From NCBI GenBank assembly GCA_902599335.1, contig CACKFA010000006.1, positions 1-64,000 of the forward strand: DNA of 64,000 bases, given 5' to 3'. The stretch's first letter is position 1. Each line of letters opens with the position of its first letter. The position numbers and the translations under genes were made by a program. The stretch comes from an uncultured Pelagibacteraceae bacterium (lineage in GTDB: Bacteria; Pseudomonadota; Alphaproteobacteria; Pelagibacterales; Pelagibacteraceae). Shown in pieces: positions 9,622 through 19,196 of the stretch. The notes below the pieces were generated by a model that was given only the letters and a program-made list of their open reading frames with translations, did not search any database and was not told where the DNA came from.

Positions 9622-11056
9622 TCCAAGACTTAAGGAAGAATGCGGAGTTTTTGGTATTAGCAATGCAAAGGATGCTTCAGCTCTAACAGCACTTGGACTT
9701 CACGCTCTACAACACAGGGGTCAAGAAGGTTGTGGAATAGTTACTTTTGATGGAGAAAAATATTATTCTGAGAAAAGATTTGGTTTAGTTGGTGATAATT
9801 TCAACAAAGAAAAGGTGCTTAATAATCTTAAGGGAAATTATGCGATTGGCCATAACAGATATAGCACTACTGGAAATAATATATTAAGAAACATTCAGCC
9901 TTTTTTTGCTGACACCAATGCAGGTGGAATTGGAGTTGCACATAATGGAAATCTTACTAATTCAATTGCTTTGAGAAATAAACTAGTTGAAGATGGAGCT
10001 ATATTTTACACTACTTCAGATACTGAGACGATTGTTCAATTAATCGCTAAATCAAAAAGACCAAAAACAATTGACAAAGTAATTGATGCAATTTTTCAAA
10101 TTCAAGGTGGTTATGCATTAGTAATGTTAACGCAAAACTCATTAATTGGGGTTAGAGATCCTTATGGAATTAGACCTCTAGTAATCGGTAAGCTTGGTAA
10201 TAGTTATGTCTTAGCTTCTGAAACTTGTGCATTTGACATTATTGGTGCTAAATTTGTAAGAGAAGTTGAAAATGGAGAGATAGTTTTAATTGAAAATAAC
10301 GAACTAAAAAGTATTAAACCATTCCCTGCTAAAAAAGTAAGGCCTTGTGTTTTTGAATATATTTATTTTTCAAGACCAGATAGTTTAATAGGAGGCAAAA
10401 CAGCATATGAACATAGAAAAAATATTGGTAGAGAGCTAGCAAAAGAAAATGATACTGATGCTGATATAGTGGTTCCTGTTCCAGACTCTGGAAATGCTGC
10501 AGCTATGGGTTTTGCTCAAGAATTAAAAATGAATTTTGAGCATGGATTAATTCGAAACCATTATGTTGGAAGAACTTTCATTGAACCAAGCCAAAAAATT
10601 AGAAGTTTAGGTGTCAAATTAAAATTAAATGCTAATCAAACGACAATTAAAAATAAAAAAATAATTCTAATTGATGACTCACTTGTTCGAGGAACCACAT
10701 CATATAAAATAGTTAAAATGCTTTATGATGCTGGTGCAAAAGAAGTTCATGTCAAAATTGCATGCCCTGAAATAAGGTACCCAGATTTTTATGGTGTAGA
10801 TACACCTACAAAAAAAGAATTGTTGGCAGCAAATAAAACAAATGATGAAATTTGCGAATATATTGGAGCTAAAACTTTAGGATTTTTAACAATTGAGGGT
10901 TTGTATAAAGCAATTGGTTTTGAAAAAAGAAACGAAACATATCCACAATTAACAGATCATTATTTTACAGGCGAATATCCTGTTAAATTAGTAGATGAAT
11001 TAGGAGATAATAAAATAACTCAGTTATCTTTACTAAGTACCGGATCAAACAATTAA
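9575..11056 (+). CDS. purF: Amidophosphoribosyltransferase PurF
   Basis: First committed step of purine synthesis: PRPP plus glutamine to phosphoribosylamine. The Ntn glutaminase domain begins ECGVFGI; Cys23 would become the N-terminal nucleophile after removal of a 22-residue propeptide. The PRPP loop reads IILIDDSLVRGTT. No ATG, GTG or TTG lies in frame between 9575 and the Cys codon, so the start inside cvpA is the only conventional choice. Two Cys residues suited to a 4Fe-4S cluster are visible (near FYGVDTP and DEICEYIG), but cluster binding is not certain. Confidence 0.95.
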   Translation: MKKHIKILKKKLQIYNPRLKEECGVFGISNAKDASALTALGLHALQHRGQEGCGIVTFDGEKYYSEKRFGLVGDNFNKEKVLNNLKGNYAIGHNRYSTTGNNILRNIQPFFADTNAGGIGVAHNGNLTNSIALRNKLVEDGAIFYTTSDTETIVQLIAKSKRPKTIDKVIDAIFQIQGGYALVMLTQNSLIGVRDPYGIRPLVIGKLGNSYVLASETCAFDIIGAKFVREVENGEIVLIENNELKSIKPFPAKKVRPCVFEYIYFSRPDSLIGGKTAYEHRKNIGRELAKENDTDADIVVPVPDSGNAAAMGFAQELKMNFEHGLIRNHYVGRTFIEPSQKIRSLGVKLKLNANQTTIKNKKIILIDDSLVRGTTSYKIVKMLYDAGAKEVHVKIACPEIRYPDFYGVDTPTKKELLAANKTNDEICEYIGAKTLGFLTIEGLYKAIGFEKRNETYPQLTDHYFTGEYPVKLVDELGDNKITQLSLLSTGSNN

Positions 11057-11059
11057 ATT

Positions 11060-11617
11060 ATGAAAACAGTAAATTTTACTGAAATGAAAAACGGAACTAA
11101 GGAAGATTATGAGCTTCTTGAAAAATTTGAGAAAAACTTTGAAAGACAAACAGCTGAGAGAGTTTTAAATTATTTATCTAAACAAACTACTACTTTAGAA
11201 GGTTATAAAATCACTAGACTAGAACACTCATTACAAGCCGCAACAAGAGCTTTTAAAAATAAAGAAAGTGATGAAATGGTTGTTGCAACTTTACTACATG
11301 ATATTGGAGATGATCTAGCGCCAATGAATCATTCCCAATATGCTGCATCCATACTTAGACCTTATGTTTCGGAAAGAACTTATTGGATTGTTCTACATCA
11401 TGGTCTTTTTCAAACTTACTACAGTGCTCATCATTTAGGTGGCGATAGAAATGCAAGAGATAAATTTAAAGACCACAAGTATTATCAAGATACGATAGAT
11501 TTTTGTGAAAAATATGATCAATGCTCTTTTGACCCTGATTACAAAAGCATGACTTTGGATGATTTTAAGCCATTAGTTAAAAAAATATTCGCAAAAGAGC
11601 CTTATTATTATCTTTAA
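11060..11617 (+). CDS. HD-domain protein with PhnZ-like diiron ligand set
   Basis: A 185-aa single-domain HD protein. The six metal ligands of the mixed-valence diiron oxygenases (PhnZ, myo-inositol oxygenase) can all be placed: H56 (RLEHSLQAA), H80-D81 (LLHDIG), H91 (MNHSQYA), H113 or H114 (VLHHGLF) and D153 (EKYDQCSFD). In PhnZ, which cleaves the C-P bond of hydroxylated aminoethylphosphonate, the pattern is H-HD-H-H-D in the same order. The lid residues Tyr24 and Glu27 of PhnZ are not matched (Leu46, Tyr49), so a different substrate is likely. TmpB, which acts on a trimethylammonio-phosphonate, is another relative. It could still be a phosphohydrolase. It sits between purF and gshA. Confidence 0.75.
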   Translation: MKTVNFTEMKNGTKEDYELLEKFEKNFERQTAERVLNYLSKQTTTLEGYKITRLEHSLQAATRAFKNKESDEMVVATLLHDIGDDLAPMNHSQYAASILRPYVSERTYWIVLHHGLFQTYYSAHHLGGDRNARDKFKDHKYYQDTIDFCEKYDQCSFDPDYKSMTLDDFKPLVKKIFAKEPYYYL

Positions 11618-11646
11618 ATTTAGTTATAAACCACTACTTACAGCAC

Positions 11647-12942
11647 ATGATTGATTCAAAAGAAAAAATTATAAACTATTTCAAATCGGGTATTAAAGAA
11701 CCCAAAAATTTTAAAATTGGAATAGAGCATGAAAAGTTTTTATTTAATAATTCGGACAATAAAAGGATTGATTATTCAAAAATAAAAGAAATGTTTGCAG
11801 CTTTACTTGAATTTGGCTGGAATCCAGTTTTTGAAAAAGAAAATATCATTGCTCTTAATAAAGGTGGAAAAAATATAACTCTTGAACCAGGTAATCAGAT
11901 AGAATTATCAGGAGATAAATTAAACCATATTCACGAAGCTTGTGCAGAGTCTCAAGACTATTTGTTTGAATTAAAACAAGTTACAAAAAAATTAGATATA
12001 AAAATTGTTAGTGCAGGATTCGATCCAATATCCAAATTAAGTGAAATCCCAAACAATCCTAAACAACGATATGAATTGATGACTAAGGATATGCCTATAG
12101 ATGGAGAACTTAGTTTAGATATGATGTATAGAACATGCGGTACACAGTTAAATATAGATTATAGTTCAGAAGAGGATTTTATTAAAAAGTTTAAAGTAGC
12201 AAACTCAATTGTACCTATTGCAATTGCTTTATTTGCTAATTCCTCAATTGTTGAGAAAAAAAATAGCAACTATTTATCTTATAGATCTAAAGTATGGCAA
12301 AGTACTTCTAGAGGTGGATTGCCTAAATTATTTTTCGAAAATATGAATTTTGAAAAATATGCAGATTTTGTAATTAATTTTCCTATATTATTTATACAAA
12401 ATAAAGATCAGTATATTTCAGGAAGGAAATATATTTTTAAAGATTTTATGGAAGGAAAAATTCAAGAAATTGGAAATAGACTTCCAACTGAAGCAGACTT
12501 AACAACTCACTTAAGTACAATATTTACTGAAAACAGAGTTAAGAAATATATTGAATTGAGATCGATGGATACCTGTGGTTGGGATTGTTTATGTGCAGGG
12601 CCAGCTTTTAATATAGGCATGCTTTATGGAAATTTAAATGAAGTTTATGAACTAATTTCAACATGGGAGATCGATAAAATAATTAATGCTTATCTAGAGG
12701 CGCCGCGAAAGGGATTTAACACTCAATTAATGGGTAAAGATCTTCTTTATTGGTCATCTTCACTTTTAGACCTTTCAAGAAAAGGTTTAGAGAGTAGAGA
12801 TGTTTTAAGTAAAAAAGGTAATAATGAGACTGTATTCCTAAACCATCTACAAAAAGTAATTGATAATAAGACAACAAACGCAGATCATATGATTAGTAAA
12901 TTTTCAAAAAACGAAAATTTAGACGAATTGTATGATAAATAA
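11647..12942 (+). CDS. gshA: Glutamate-cysteine ligase, plant/alphaproteobacterial type
   Basis: Joins glutamate and cysteine, the first step of glutathione synthesis. The sequence matches the GCS2/plant-type class rather than E. coli GshA: IGIEHEKFLF near the N-terminus, LEPGNQIELSG, MYRTCGTQLNIDY and ELRSMDTCG. 431 aa is usual for this class. It overlaps the start of gshB by 11 bases, so both glutathione genes form one unit. Confidence 0.93.
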   Translation: MIDSKEKIINYFKSGIKEPKNFKIGIEHEKFLFNNSDNKRIDYSKIKEMFAALLEFGWNPVFEKENIIALNKGGKNITLEPGNQIELSGDKLNHIHEACAESQDYLFELKQVTKKLDIKIVSAGFDPISKLSEIPNNPKQRYELMTKDMPIDGELSLDMMYRTCGTQLNIDYSSEEDFIKKFKVANSIVPIAIALFANSSIVEKKNSNYLSYRSKVWQSTSRGGLPKLFFENMNFEKYADFVINFPILFIQNKDQYISGRKYIFKDFMEGKIQEIGNRLPTEADLTTHLSTIFTENRVKKYIELRSMDTCGWDCLCAGPAFNIGMLYGNLNEVYELISTWEIDKIINAYLEAPRKGFNTQLMGKDLLYWSSSLLDLSRKGLESRDVLSKKGNNETVFLNHLQKVIDNKTTNADHMISKFSKNENLDELYDK

Positions 12943-13858
12943 AATTGTTGCTGTTCAAGGAAACCATCCTTCTAAACTAAATCCTTTAACGGATACAAGT
13001 GTTTTTTTAGCAAACGAAATTCAGAGCAAAAAATATAAAATTTTCTATTACGATCCAAAAGACTTATCAGTTGTTAATTCAAAAGTTACAGCTAAAGGTT
13101 TTTTCATTAAATTTAATTACAGTAATAAAAAATTCTATGAAATCATAAAAAAACAAAATCTAGACTTAAGTATATGTAAATTTATTCTTATTCGCCAAGA
13201 TCCACCTTTTAATCTTGAGTATATTTCAACAACATACATTTTAGATACAATTAAGACTAAAGTTAAAATAATTAACAACCCTACCTCTGTAAGGAATATT
13301 TCTGAAAAATTGTATTCATCTAAATATCAAAAATACATGCCAGCTACTATTTTTACTCAAAATATGGATGAAATAAAAAAATTTTTCAAAAAAAACAAAA
13401 AAGTCATTTTAAAGCCCATCCATAGTTTCAGTGGAAATGATATTCATTTACTAACCAAATTTAACTCAAAATTGGTTAATAAATTTATAAAAAAACATGA
13501 TCATATCATGTGCCAAAAATTTCTTCCTAAAATAAGTAAAGGAGACAAAAGGGTTTTTATTATTAATGGGAAAGTATGTGGTGCAATTTCGAGAGTTCCA
13601 AAAAAAGGTTCAATTTTAAGTAATATGAGCAAAGGAGCAAAACCAACTACTATCAAATTAACAAGTAAAGAAAATAAAGTTTCAAAACTTATTGCAAAAG
13701 ATTTAAAAAAAGAAAATATTTTTTTTGCAGGAATAGATTTTATAGATCAAAAACTCAATGGAGATATAAATGTTACCTCTCCAACCGGACTTAAAACACT
13801 TTATGATCTATCGGGAAAAAATCTAGCTAAAACTTTTTGGAAAGAGCTAAAAGCGTGA
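12932..13858 (+). CDS. gshB: Glutathione synthetase
   Basis: ATP-grasp ligase adding glycine to gamma-glutamylcysteine. Recognisable blocks: LIRQDPPFNLEYIS (prokaryotic GshB N-domain), NNPTSVRNISEKLY, VILKPIHSFSGNDI (ATP-grasp), KFLPKISKGDKRVFIINGKVCGAISRVP-like core, and the C-terminal GIDFI and NVTSPTG. 308 aa is typical. The GSH made here would feed GloA, encoded at about 60 kb. Confidence 0.93.
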   Translation: MINKIVAVQGNHPSKLNPLTDTSVFLANEIQSKKYKIFYYDPKDLSVVNSKVTAKGFFIKFNYSNKKFYEIIKKQNLDLSICKFILIRQDPPFNLEYISTTYILDTIKTKVKIINNPTSVRNISEKLYSSKYQKYMPATIFTQNMDEIKKFFKKNKKVILKPIHSFSGNDIHLLTKFNSKLVNKFIKKHDHIMCQKFLPKISKGDKRVFIINGKVCGAISRVPKKGSILSNMSKGAKPTTIKLTSKENKVSKLIAKDLKKENIFFAGIDFIDQKLNGDINVTSPTGLKTLYDLSGKNLAKTFWKELKA

Positions 13859-14730
13859 ACAATTTAACTAATCAGCAAAAAGGTTCATTGATGGCTTTTA
13901 TAGGGGTTATGTTTATAACTCCTGACTCTTTGTTAATTAGATTATCAAATATTGATACTTGGGGAATGCTGTTTTACAGAGGGGCAATACCGTTTGTGGT
14001 AGTTCTAATCGGTCTTCTTTTATTTTATAAAAATAATTTCTTAAAAGCTTTGTTTAAAATTGGTTATCCAGGAATTTTTTATGTAATTAGTTTTTCTATA
14101 TGTAATATTACTTTTATTATCTCAATTCAAAACACTAATGTAGCTAATACTTTATTAATGGTAGCTCTTGCACCAATGCTCTCAGCTATCTTAGGAGCTA
14201 TTTTCTTAAAAGAAAAACCGGATAATAAGACTTGGTTCGCTATAATAATTACCTTCATTGCTTGTATTTATATTTTTTACGACTCATTAAGCCTTGGAAA
14301 TTTTTATGGAGATTTATTTGGTTTAATTACTTCTTTCGGATTAGCCTGCAACGCAAATATTGCAAGATACGCTAAATCTACTGATTTAGTGCCTGCTGCT
14401 GTAATTGGAAAATCATGCGTTGCTATATTTGCTTTTTTCTTTGTTAAAGATTTTGCTTTAGTGGAAAATGATCTTTTTTATGTGCCTTTAATGTGCGTGA
14501 TGTGTGTAGCTATACCATTTGTTTTGGTCACCATAGCACCAAGATTTATAACAGCAGCTGAAGTTAATTTATTTTTCCTATTAGAAACTATCCTTGGACC
14601 AATATGGGTTTGGATGGTTATTAAAGAACAGCCCTCTAATGAGACTATCTATGGAGGTATAGTTATCATTATCACGATAGCAATTCATTCTTTGTTGGCC
14701 ATAAAAAAAACACAAACCAAAACTACGTAG
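13855..14730 (+). CDS. DMT superfamily (EamA) permease
   Basis: Ten predicted membrane helices in two EamA repeats, with no signal peptide. The ORF track starts at TTG 13837, but GTG at 13855 overlaps the gshB stop (GTGA) and has AAAGAG eight bases upstream, so it is preferred. Substrate unknown; such permeases usually move small metabolites or amino acids. Coupling to gshB might suggest a thiol or peptide substrate, which is only a guess. It is one of three EamA genes in this window. Confidence 0.85.
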   Translation: MNNLTNQQKGSLMAFIGVMFITPDSLLIRLSNIDTWGMLFYRGAIPFVVVLIGLLLFYKNNFLKALFKIGYPGIFYVISFSICNITFIISIQNTNVANTLLMVALAPMLSAILGAIFLKEKPDNKTWFAIIITFIACIYIFYDSLSLGNFYGDLFGLITSFGLACNANIARYAKSTDLVPAAVIGKSCVAIFAFFFVKDFALVENDLFYVPLMCVMCVAIPFVLVTIAPRFITAAEVNLFFLLETILGPIWVWMVIKEQPSNETIYGGIVIIITIAIHSLLAIKKTQTKTT

Positions 14731-14759
14731 CCAGAATTATTAAAATTTAAAAACTAAAT

Positions 14760-16046
14760 ATGCAAAAAGAGGTAAAAAAATCCTGGGCCCTTTTTATAGG
14801 AATTGGAACTATGATGATAGCTCATGGATTGCAAATGCAAATTATGGGTATTCGTTCAGTAATTGAGGATTTTAGTGTTTTTACAACTGGTATCTTTATG
14901 TCTGGATATTATATCGGTTACTTTGTAGGCTCTAGAACTACTCCAAACTTTGTATCAAATGTGGGTCACATTAGAGTTTTTGCGGCTTTTGCTTCACTTG
15001 CATCGCTTAGCGCATTACTTGCAGTGGTTTATGTAAATCCAGTTATGTGGACTATCAGCAGATTTATAACTGGTATTAGTTTAGTTAGTTGCTATGTGGT
15101 TACTGAAAGCTGGTTAAATGATAGAGCAACTAATAAAAATAGAGGACAACTATTGTCTGCTTATATGATGGTAATCTATTTTGGATTAGCTATAGGTATG
15201 TTGCTACTTAATGTTAGCAAACCAGAAAACTATGAACCATTTATTTTAGTTTCTATTTTACTATCTGTTGCTCTTGTTCCTATTTTATTAACTAAAAGAA
15301 CCGCCCCTAAATTTAAAAAGATTGAAACGATAAGTATTAAAGAACTGTATAAAATTTCTCCACTTGGAGCTCTTAGCTCATTTTTCACTGGAATAATTCA
15401 TGCTGCATTCTTTTCTTTAATTGCTGTTTATGCAACAAAAGCAAATTATACTCTGCTTGAAACTTCTGTTTTACTTTTCATTGCAACAATAGCTGGTGTG
15501 ATTGGGCAAGGTCCTATAGGGTATCTTTCAGATACTTTTGATAGAAGAAAAGTTATTGTGATCACTACTTTTGGAAGTTCTTTATTAGCGTTTCTTTCAA
15601 TCTTAACTTCAAATGATCCATTTCAAAATATTTATCACTTAGACGAGTTTGCATTTAAGAAAATTTTATTTTTTATTTTCGTTGGACTATATACATGTTT
15701 ATGTCTTCCTTTGTTTTCATTAAACCTTGCACATACAAATGACTTTGTTCCGAAATCAAAATTCGTAGCAGCTGGAGGTGGTTTGCAGTTTATCTTTGGT
15801 GTAGGCGCAATTAGTGGTCCTATTTTATGTTCTATATTTATGGAATGGTTTGGTTTAAATGGTTTATTTGTTTTCTTAATTATTGCGCATGCAATAATTG
15901 GTGGATTTGGTTTGTATAGGATGAAAGTCAGAGAAACTGTTGAAAACCCAGACTCAACTTTTACACCTGTACCAGCAACAATTACACCTGCTGGATTAGA
16001 ATTAGATCCGGATACTCAACCTATTGAGGAAACAAATAATGATTAA
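14760..16046 (+). CDS. MFS transporter (YcaD-like)
   Basis: A 428-aa major facilitator with 12 predicted helices and a soluble Pro/Thr/Glu-rich C-terminal tail. The loop between helices 2 and 3 is GYYIGYFVGSRTTPNFVSNV, and the motif-A-like loop between helices 8 and 9 reads GYLSDTFDRRKVI. This resembles the YcaD-type MFS family. Substrate unknown. It is preceded by a 29-base gap and converges with the oxygenase gene at 16060. Confidence 0.85.
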   Translation: MQKEVKKSWALFIGIGTMMIAHGLQMQIMGIRSVIEDFSVFTTGIFMSGYYIGYFVGSRTTPNFVSNVGHIRVFAAFASLASLSALLAVVYVNPVMWTISRFITGISLVSCYVVTESWLNDRATNKNRGQLLSAYMMVIYFGLAIGMLLLNVSKPENYEPFILVSILLSVALVPILLTKRTAPKFKKIETISIKELYKISPLGALSSFFTGIIHAAFFSLIAVYATKANYTLLETSVLLFIATIAGVIGQGPIGYLSDTFDRRKVIVITTFGSSLLAFLSILTSNDPFQNIYHLDEFAFKKILFFIFVGLYTCLCLPLFSLNLAHTNDFVPKSKFVAAGGGLQFIFGVGAISGPILCSIFMEWFGLNGLFVFLIIAHAIIGGFGLYRMKVRETVENPDSTFTPVPATITPAGLELDPDTQPIEETNND

Positions 16047-16059
16047 TAAAAATAAATAT

Positions 16060-16833
16060 TCAGGAATAATTTAAATTAATATTTATACTTCTTCTCACAT
16101 AACCATCAAAAACATCGATTTTTTCTACTGAATGCCAGCTTTTATCATTCTTAATAAAACCGTAAGCGTTATTTTCATTGAATGCTGTTCTAGTACTCAT
16201 TGAGGATTGATTTAAAAATTTTTTGCTTAAATTTTCAAAATTATCATTATCATAATTTCTTAAGGAAGAATTCCAAAATTGTGTACCTATTTTCTTTTCA
16301 AGTAATTTATGATTTTCATCAAGTTTTCGATCGGGAAAGTATAGCAGCAAAGCACATAATTTTGACCTACTATCTGTATGAGGTTTAATATATGCACCAT
16401 TTGTCATAAAAGATAATTCAAAATTTACAGAAACTCTTTTAAAAAATAATCTCTCCAAAAGATTAAGTTTTTTAAAAGTAAACTTTGATTTTTTAAAAAT
16501 TTTCAAAAAATCAAAAACATTACTTTTTTTTGCAGCAATAATTTCATATTTAAAAATATTAAAAATTTTATCAAAAAATCTTTTGTTAGAAATTTCTGAA
16601 AAAAAATTTTTAAACACTTCAGATGAATTTATTAATTCATTATAATATTCTGTAGAAATATTAATACAGTATTTTCCATCTCCACGATTAATTAATTTGC
16701 TTTTATCTAGGGAATTAAAATCTGGAAAATCTTTTTCTAAATTTTCGTAAATATCTTTATCAAGAAAATTCTCAATACTAAATGAATAGAAATTTTCTGT
16801 ATTTAAAGAATTTATTTTATTTAAATTTATCAT
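16060..16833 (-). CDS. 2-oxoglutarate/Fe(II) oxygenase-like protein
   Basis: A 257-aa protein with a plausible facial triad: H152 and D154 in YIKPHTDS, H234 in KSWHSVEK, and an Arg at 247/248 (YVRRSININ) that could hold 2-oxoglutarate. The upstream FELSFMTNGAYIKPHTD fits the double-stranded beta-helix seen in prolyl-hydroxylase-like oxygenases, some of which hydroxylate peptides or sugars. Very Lys/Asn/Phe-rich. No substrate can be assigned. It is on the same strand as the MOSC gene, with a 30-base gap. Confidence 0.68.
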   Translation of the reverse strand: MINLNKINSLNTENFYSFSIENFLDKDIYENLEKDFPDFNSLDKSKLINRGDGKYCINISTEYYNELINSSEVFKNFFSEISNKRFFDKIFNIFKYEIIAAKKSNVFDFLKIFKKSKFTFKKLNLLERLFFKRVSVNFELSFMTNGAYIKPHTDSRSKLCALLLYFPDRKLDENHKLLEKKIGTQFWNSSLRNYDNDNFENLSKKFLNQSSMSTRTAFNENNAYGFIKNDKSWHSVEKIDVFDGYVRRSININLNYS

Positions 16834-16863
16834 TTTAATTTAAATTTATATTTAAAATCATAA

Positions 16864-17310
16864 TTAATATAAAATATTTATTTTATCACCAATTTTTATA
16901 CTTGAAGAGGATTTTATTTCACATCTAAGACCTCCTTTTCTCATAAATTCTTTAAGGATATTTTTTTGATCAAGCATTTCAGTCAAATGTCTACACGGAC
17001 GGCATAATTCAACTCCCTCCAATTCAACTTTTCCTATCTTAAATTTTTTTCCAATTAAATCGTTCAATTGAATACCTTTTGTAACTATATTTCGTCTAAA
17101 ATCGACATAAGGTATATCTAGCCCAAATTTAACATTATATTCGTCAATATTCTCAGACTCTATTAAAGATAATTGACTGTAAGGATCATTAAAATCATGA
17201 AAATGTCTATCGCCTACTACTCCTTTATTTGCTAAAACCTCAATTGAATTTACTTCCTTGATTGGTTGATTGTTGTTAGCAGCAATTCCTAATTTAAATA
17301 CTTCGGCCAT
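16864..17310 (-). CDS. MOSC domain protein
   Basis: A 148-aa stand-alone MOSC domain. The conserved Cys of MOSC proteins is seen in GVELCRPCRHL, and NKGVVGDRHF near the N-terminus is typical. MOSC domains bind sulfurated molybdenum cofactor or transfer sulfur in molybdoenzyme reactions. The window also encodes MoeA, MobA, FdhD and a molybdenum formate dehydrogenase, but those are 15 kb away; a direct link is not shown. Confidence 0.85.
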   Translation of the reverse strand: MAEVFKLGIAANNNQPIKEVNSIEVLANKGVVGDRHFHDFNDPYSQLSLIESENIDEYNVKFGLDIPYVDFRRNIVTKGIQLNDLIGKKFKIGKVELEGVELCRPCRHLTEMLDQKNILKEFMRKGGLRCEIKSSSSIKIGDKINILY

Positions 17311-17357
17311 AAATTATTGAAGAAATAGTTGAGCTCATATAATCTTTTTAAAATAAT

Positions 17358-18182
17358 ATGACTTATCTATCTTCAAATCAACTTAAACAGTATGAAGATC
17401 AAGGTTACATATCCCCTATCGAAGTTTTGTCTAGTCGTGAAGCATTAGAGGCAAAAGAAGAAATAGAATTAATTGAAAAAAAAATGCCAAATGAAATAGA
17501 TAAGTCTGGAAGATATAATGTTCATTTAATATCTCCAAAACTTGATTCGATTGTTCATAATTCGAAAATTTTAGATGCTGTAGAAAGTATTATCGGAAAA
17601 AATATCTTAGTTTGTAGCACCACTTTATTTATTAAAAACCCTAACGAGCAAGGTTTTGTAAGCTATCACCAAGATGCAAAGTACATAGGATTAGAGCCTC
17701 ACAATTGGGTCACAGCATGGGTCGCATTAACAGACTCGAATGAAAACAACGGATGTATGAAAATGTGGCCTAAATCACATTTAAATATTAAAGATCACAA
17801 TGAGAAATTTAATGAAGGCAACTTACTTACTAGGGGTCAAACAGTAGATAATGTACCTGAAGACGAAGTTAAGTCTATAGAACTAAAAGCTGGTCAAATG
17901 TCTTTGCATCATCCAAGAGTAGTGCATGGGTCAGGAATAAATAAGAGTAATGATAGAAGAATAGGATTTGTTATTCAAAGTTATATAGGGACAAACGTAA
18001 AACAAACCTTAGGTAAAAATGGTGTTCAAGTTGCAAGAGGAAAGGATAAATACCATCATCATGAAATTATAAATAGAACTAATGCTTTAATGAGCGAAGA
18101 AAGTATTTTACTTCGAAAAAAAGAAAATGATTATTTGCAGGAAATTTTTTATAAAGGTGCAAAACAAAAAGGTTCTTATTAG
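17358..18182 (+). CDS. Phytanoyl-CoA dioxygenase (PhyH) family protein
   Basis: Fe(II)/2-oxoglutarate oxygenase of the PhyH family, 274 aa. The iron triad is H104 and D106 (VSYHQDAKY) and H190 (RVVHGSG); R200/R201 (NDRRIGF) would bind 2-oxoglutarate. PhyH relatives in marine bacteria hydroxylate very different molecules (phosphonates, ectoine, betaines), so the substrate is open. It is followed after 3 bases by two Gfo/Idh/MocA dehydrogenases on the same strand, suggesting a hydroxylate-then-oxidise route for a polyol, sugar or amine. Confidence 0.85.
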   Translation: MTYLSSNQLKQYEDQGYISPIEVLSSREALEAKEEIELIEKKMPNEIDKSGRYNVHLISPKLDSIVHNSKILDAVESIIGKNILVCSTTLFIKNPNEQGFVSYHQDAKYIGLEPHNWVTAWVALTDSNENNGCMKMWPKSHLNIKDHNEKFNEGNLLTRGQTVDNVPEDEVKSIELKAGQMSLHHPRVVHGSGINKSNDRRIGFVIQSYIGTNVKQTLGKNGVQVARGKDKYHHHEIINRTNALMSEESILLRKKENDYLQEIFYKGAKQKGSY

Positions 18183-18185
18183 TGT

Positions 18186-19196
18186 ATGAAAAAAACACTT
18201 AACCTCGGAGTAGTCGGAATAGATCATGGTCATATTTTCGATATGCTAGATGAAATGATCAAAGAAGGCTGTAGCTGTGATTATTTTTGGACAGATGGGG
18301 ACCCTTTAACTCTTCAAGAATTTAATAAAAAATATCCAAATATTAAAAGAAAAGAAAATAAAGAGGAAATATTAAATGACTCATCTATTGATATGATTTT
18401 AATATCTTCAATCCCTGTAGATAGAGCTGGTCATTCAATAGATGCATTAAAAGCAGGGAAAGATGTTATGGTAGATAAACCAGGCTGTACTACCTTGAAT
18501 CAATTAAATAATTTGAAAAATACTGTTAAAGAAACTGGAAAGATCTGGTCTGTAAATTTTTCTGAAAGATTTCATGTTGCTGCAGTTGCTAAAGCTGAAG
18601 AATTAGTCAATGAGGGAAAAATAGGAAAAGTAAAACAAACGATTGGTACAGGTCCCCATAGACAAGGTAACTATGAAAGACCTGATTGGTTTTATAATCG
18701 TCAAAGTTATGGAGGAATTATTACCGATATTGGTTCTCACCAAATTCATCAATTTTTAGTATTCACAAATTCAAATGAAGCAAAAATCAATCATGCCCTT
18801 GTAGAAAATACTACAAAAAAAGATAAGCCTGGCTTTCAAGATTTTGGTGAAGTGAACCTTAGTGGAAATGGTGGGCATGGTTATATTCGTCTGGATTGGT
18901 TTACTCCAGATGCCCTTCCAACCTGGGGAGATGGAAGATTGTTAATCCTGGGAGATAAAGGTTTTATTGAAATAAGAAAGTATACAGACTTAGCAAAATC
19001 AGAAAAAGGTAATCATTTATTTTTAGCAAATAATGATGAAGTGAAACATATTGACTGCTCTAATGTTAAGTTACCCTACTTTAGTAATTTAACAAACGAT
19101 GTTTTGAACAGAACTGAAACTGCATGCCCTCAAGAACTAACCTATCTTTCAATGGAACTTGCTATTAAAGCTCAGGAGCAAGCTGAAAAAAAATGA
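18186..19196 (+). CDS. Gfo/Idh/MocA family oxidoreductase
   Basis: NAD(P)-dependent dehydrogenase, 336 aa. N-terminal Rossmann fold (LGVVGIDHGHIFDML), the conserved VDKPGCTT in place of the usual EKP motif, and the substrate-side DIGSHQIHQFLVF. The domain order and length fit the family; substrates are usually cyclitols, sugars or related alcohols. Its 3' end overlaps the next gene by four bases. Confidence 0.86.
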   Translation: MKKTLNLGVVGIDHGHIFDMLDEMIKEGCSCDYFWTDGDPLTLQEFNKKYPNIKRKENKEEILNDSSIDMILISSIPVDRAGHSIDALKAGKDVMVDKPGCTTLNQLNNLKNTVKETGKIWSVNFSERFHVAAVAKAEELVNEGKIGKVKQTIGTGPHRQGNYERPDWFYNRQSYGGIITDIGSHQIHQFLVFTNSNEAKINHALVENTTKKDKPGFQDFGEVNLSGNGGHGYIRLDWFTPDALPTWGDGRLLILGDKGFIEIRKYTDLAKSEKGNHLFLANNDEVKHIDCSNVKLPYFSNLTNDVLNRTETACPQELTYLSMELAIKAQEQAEKK

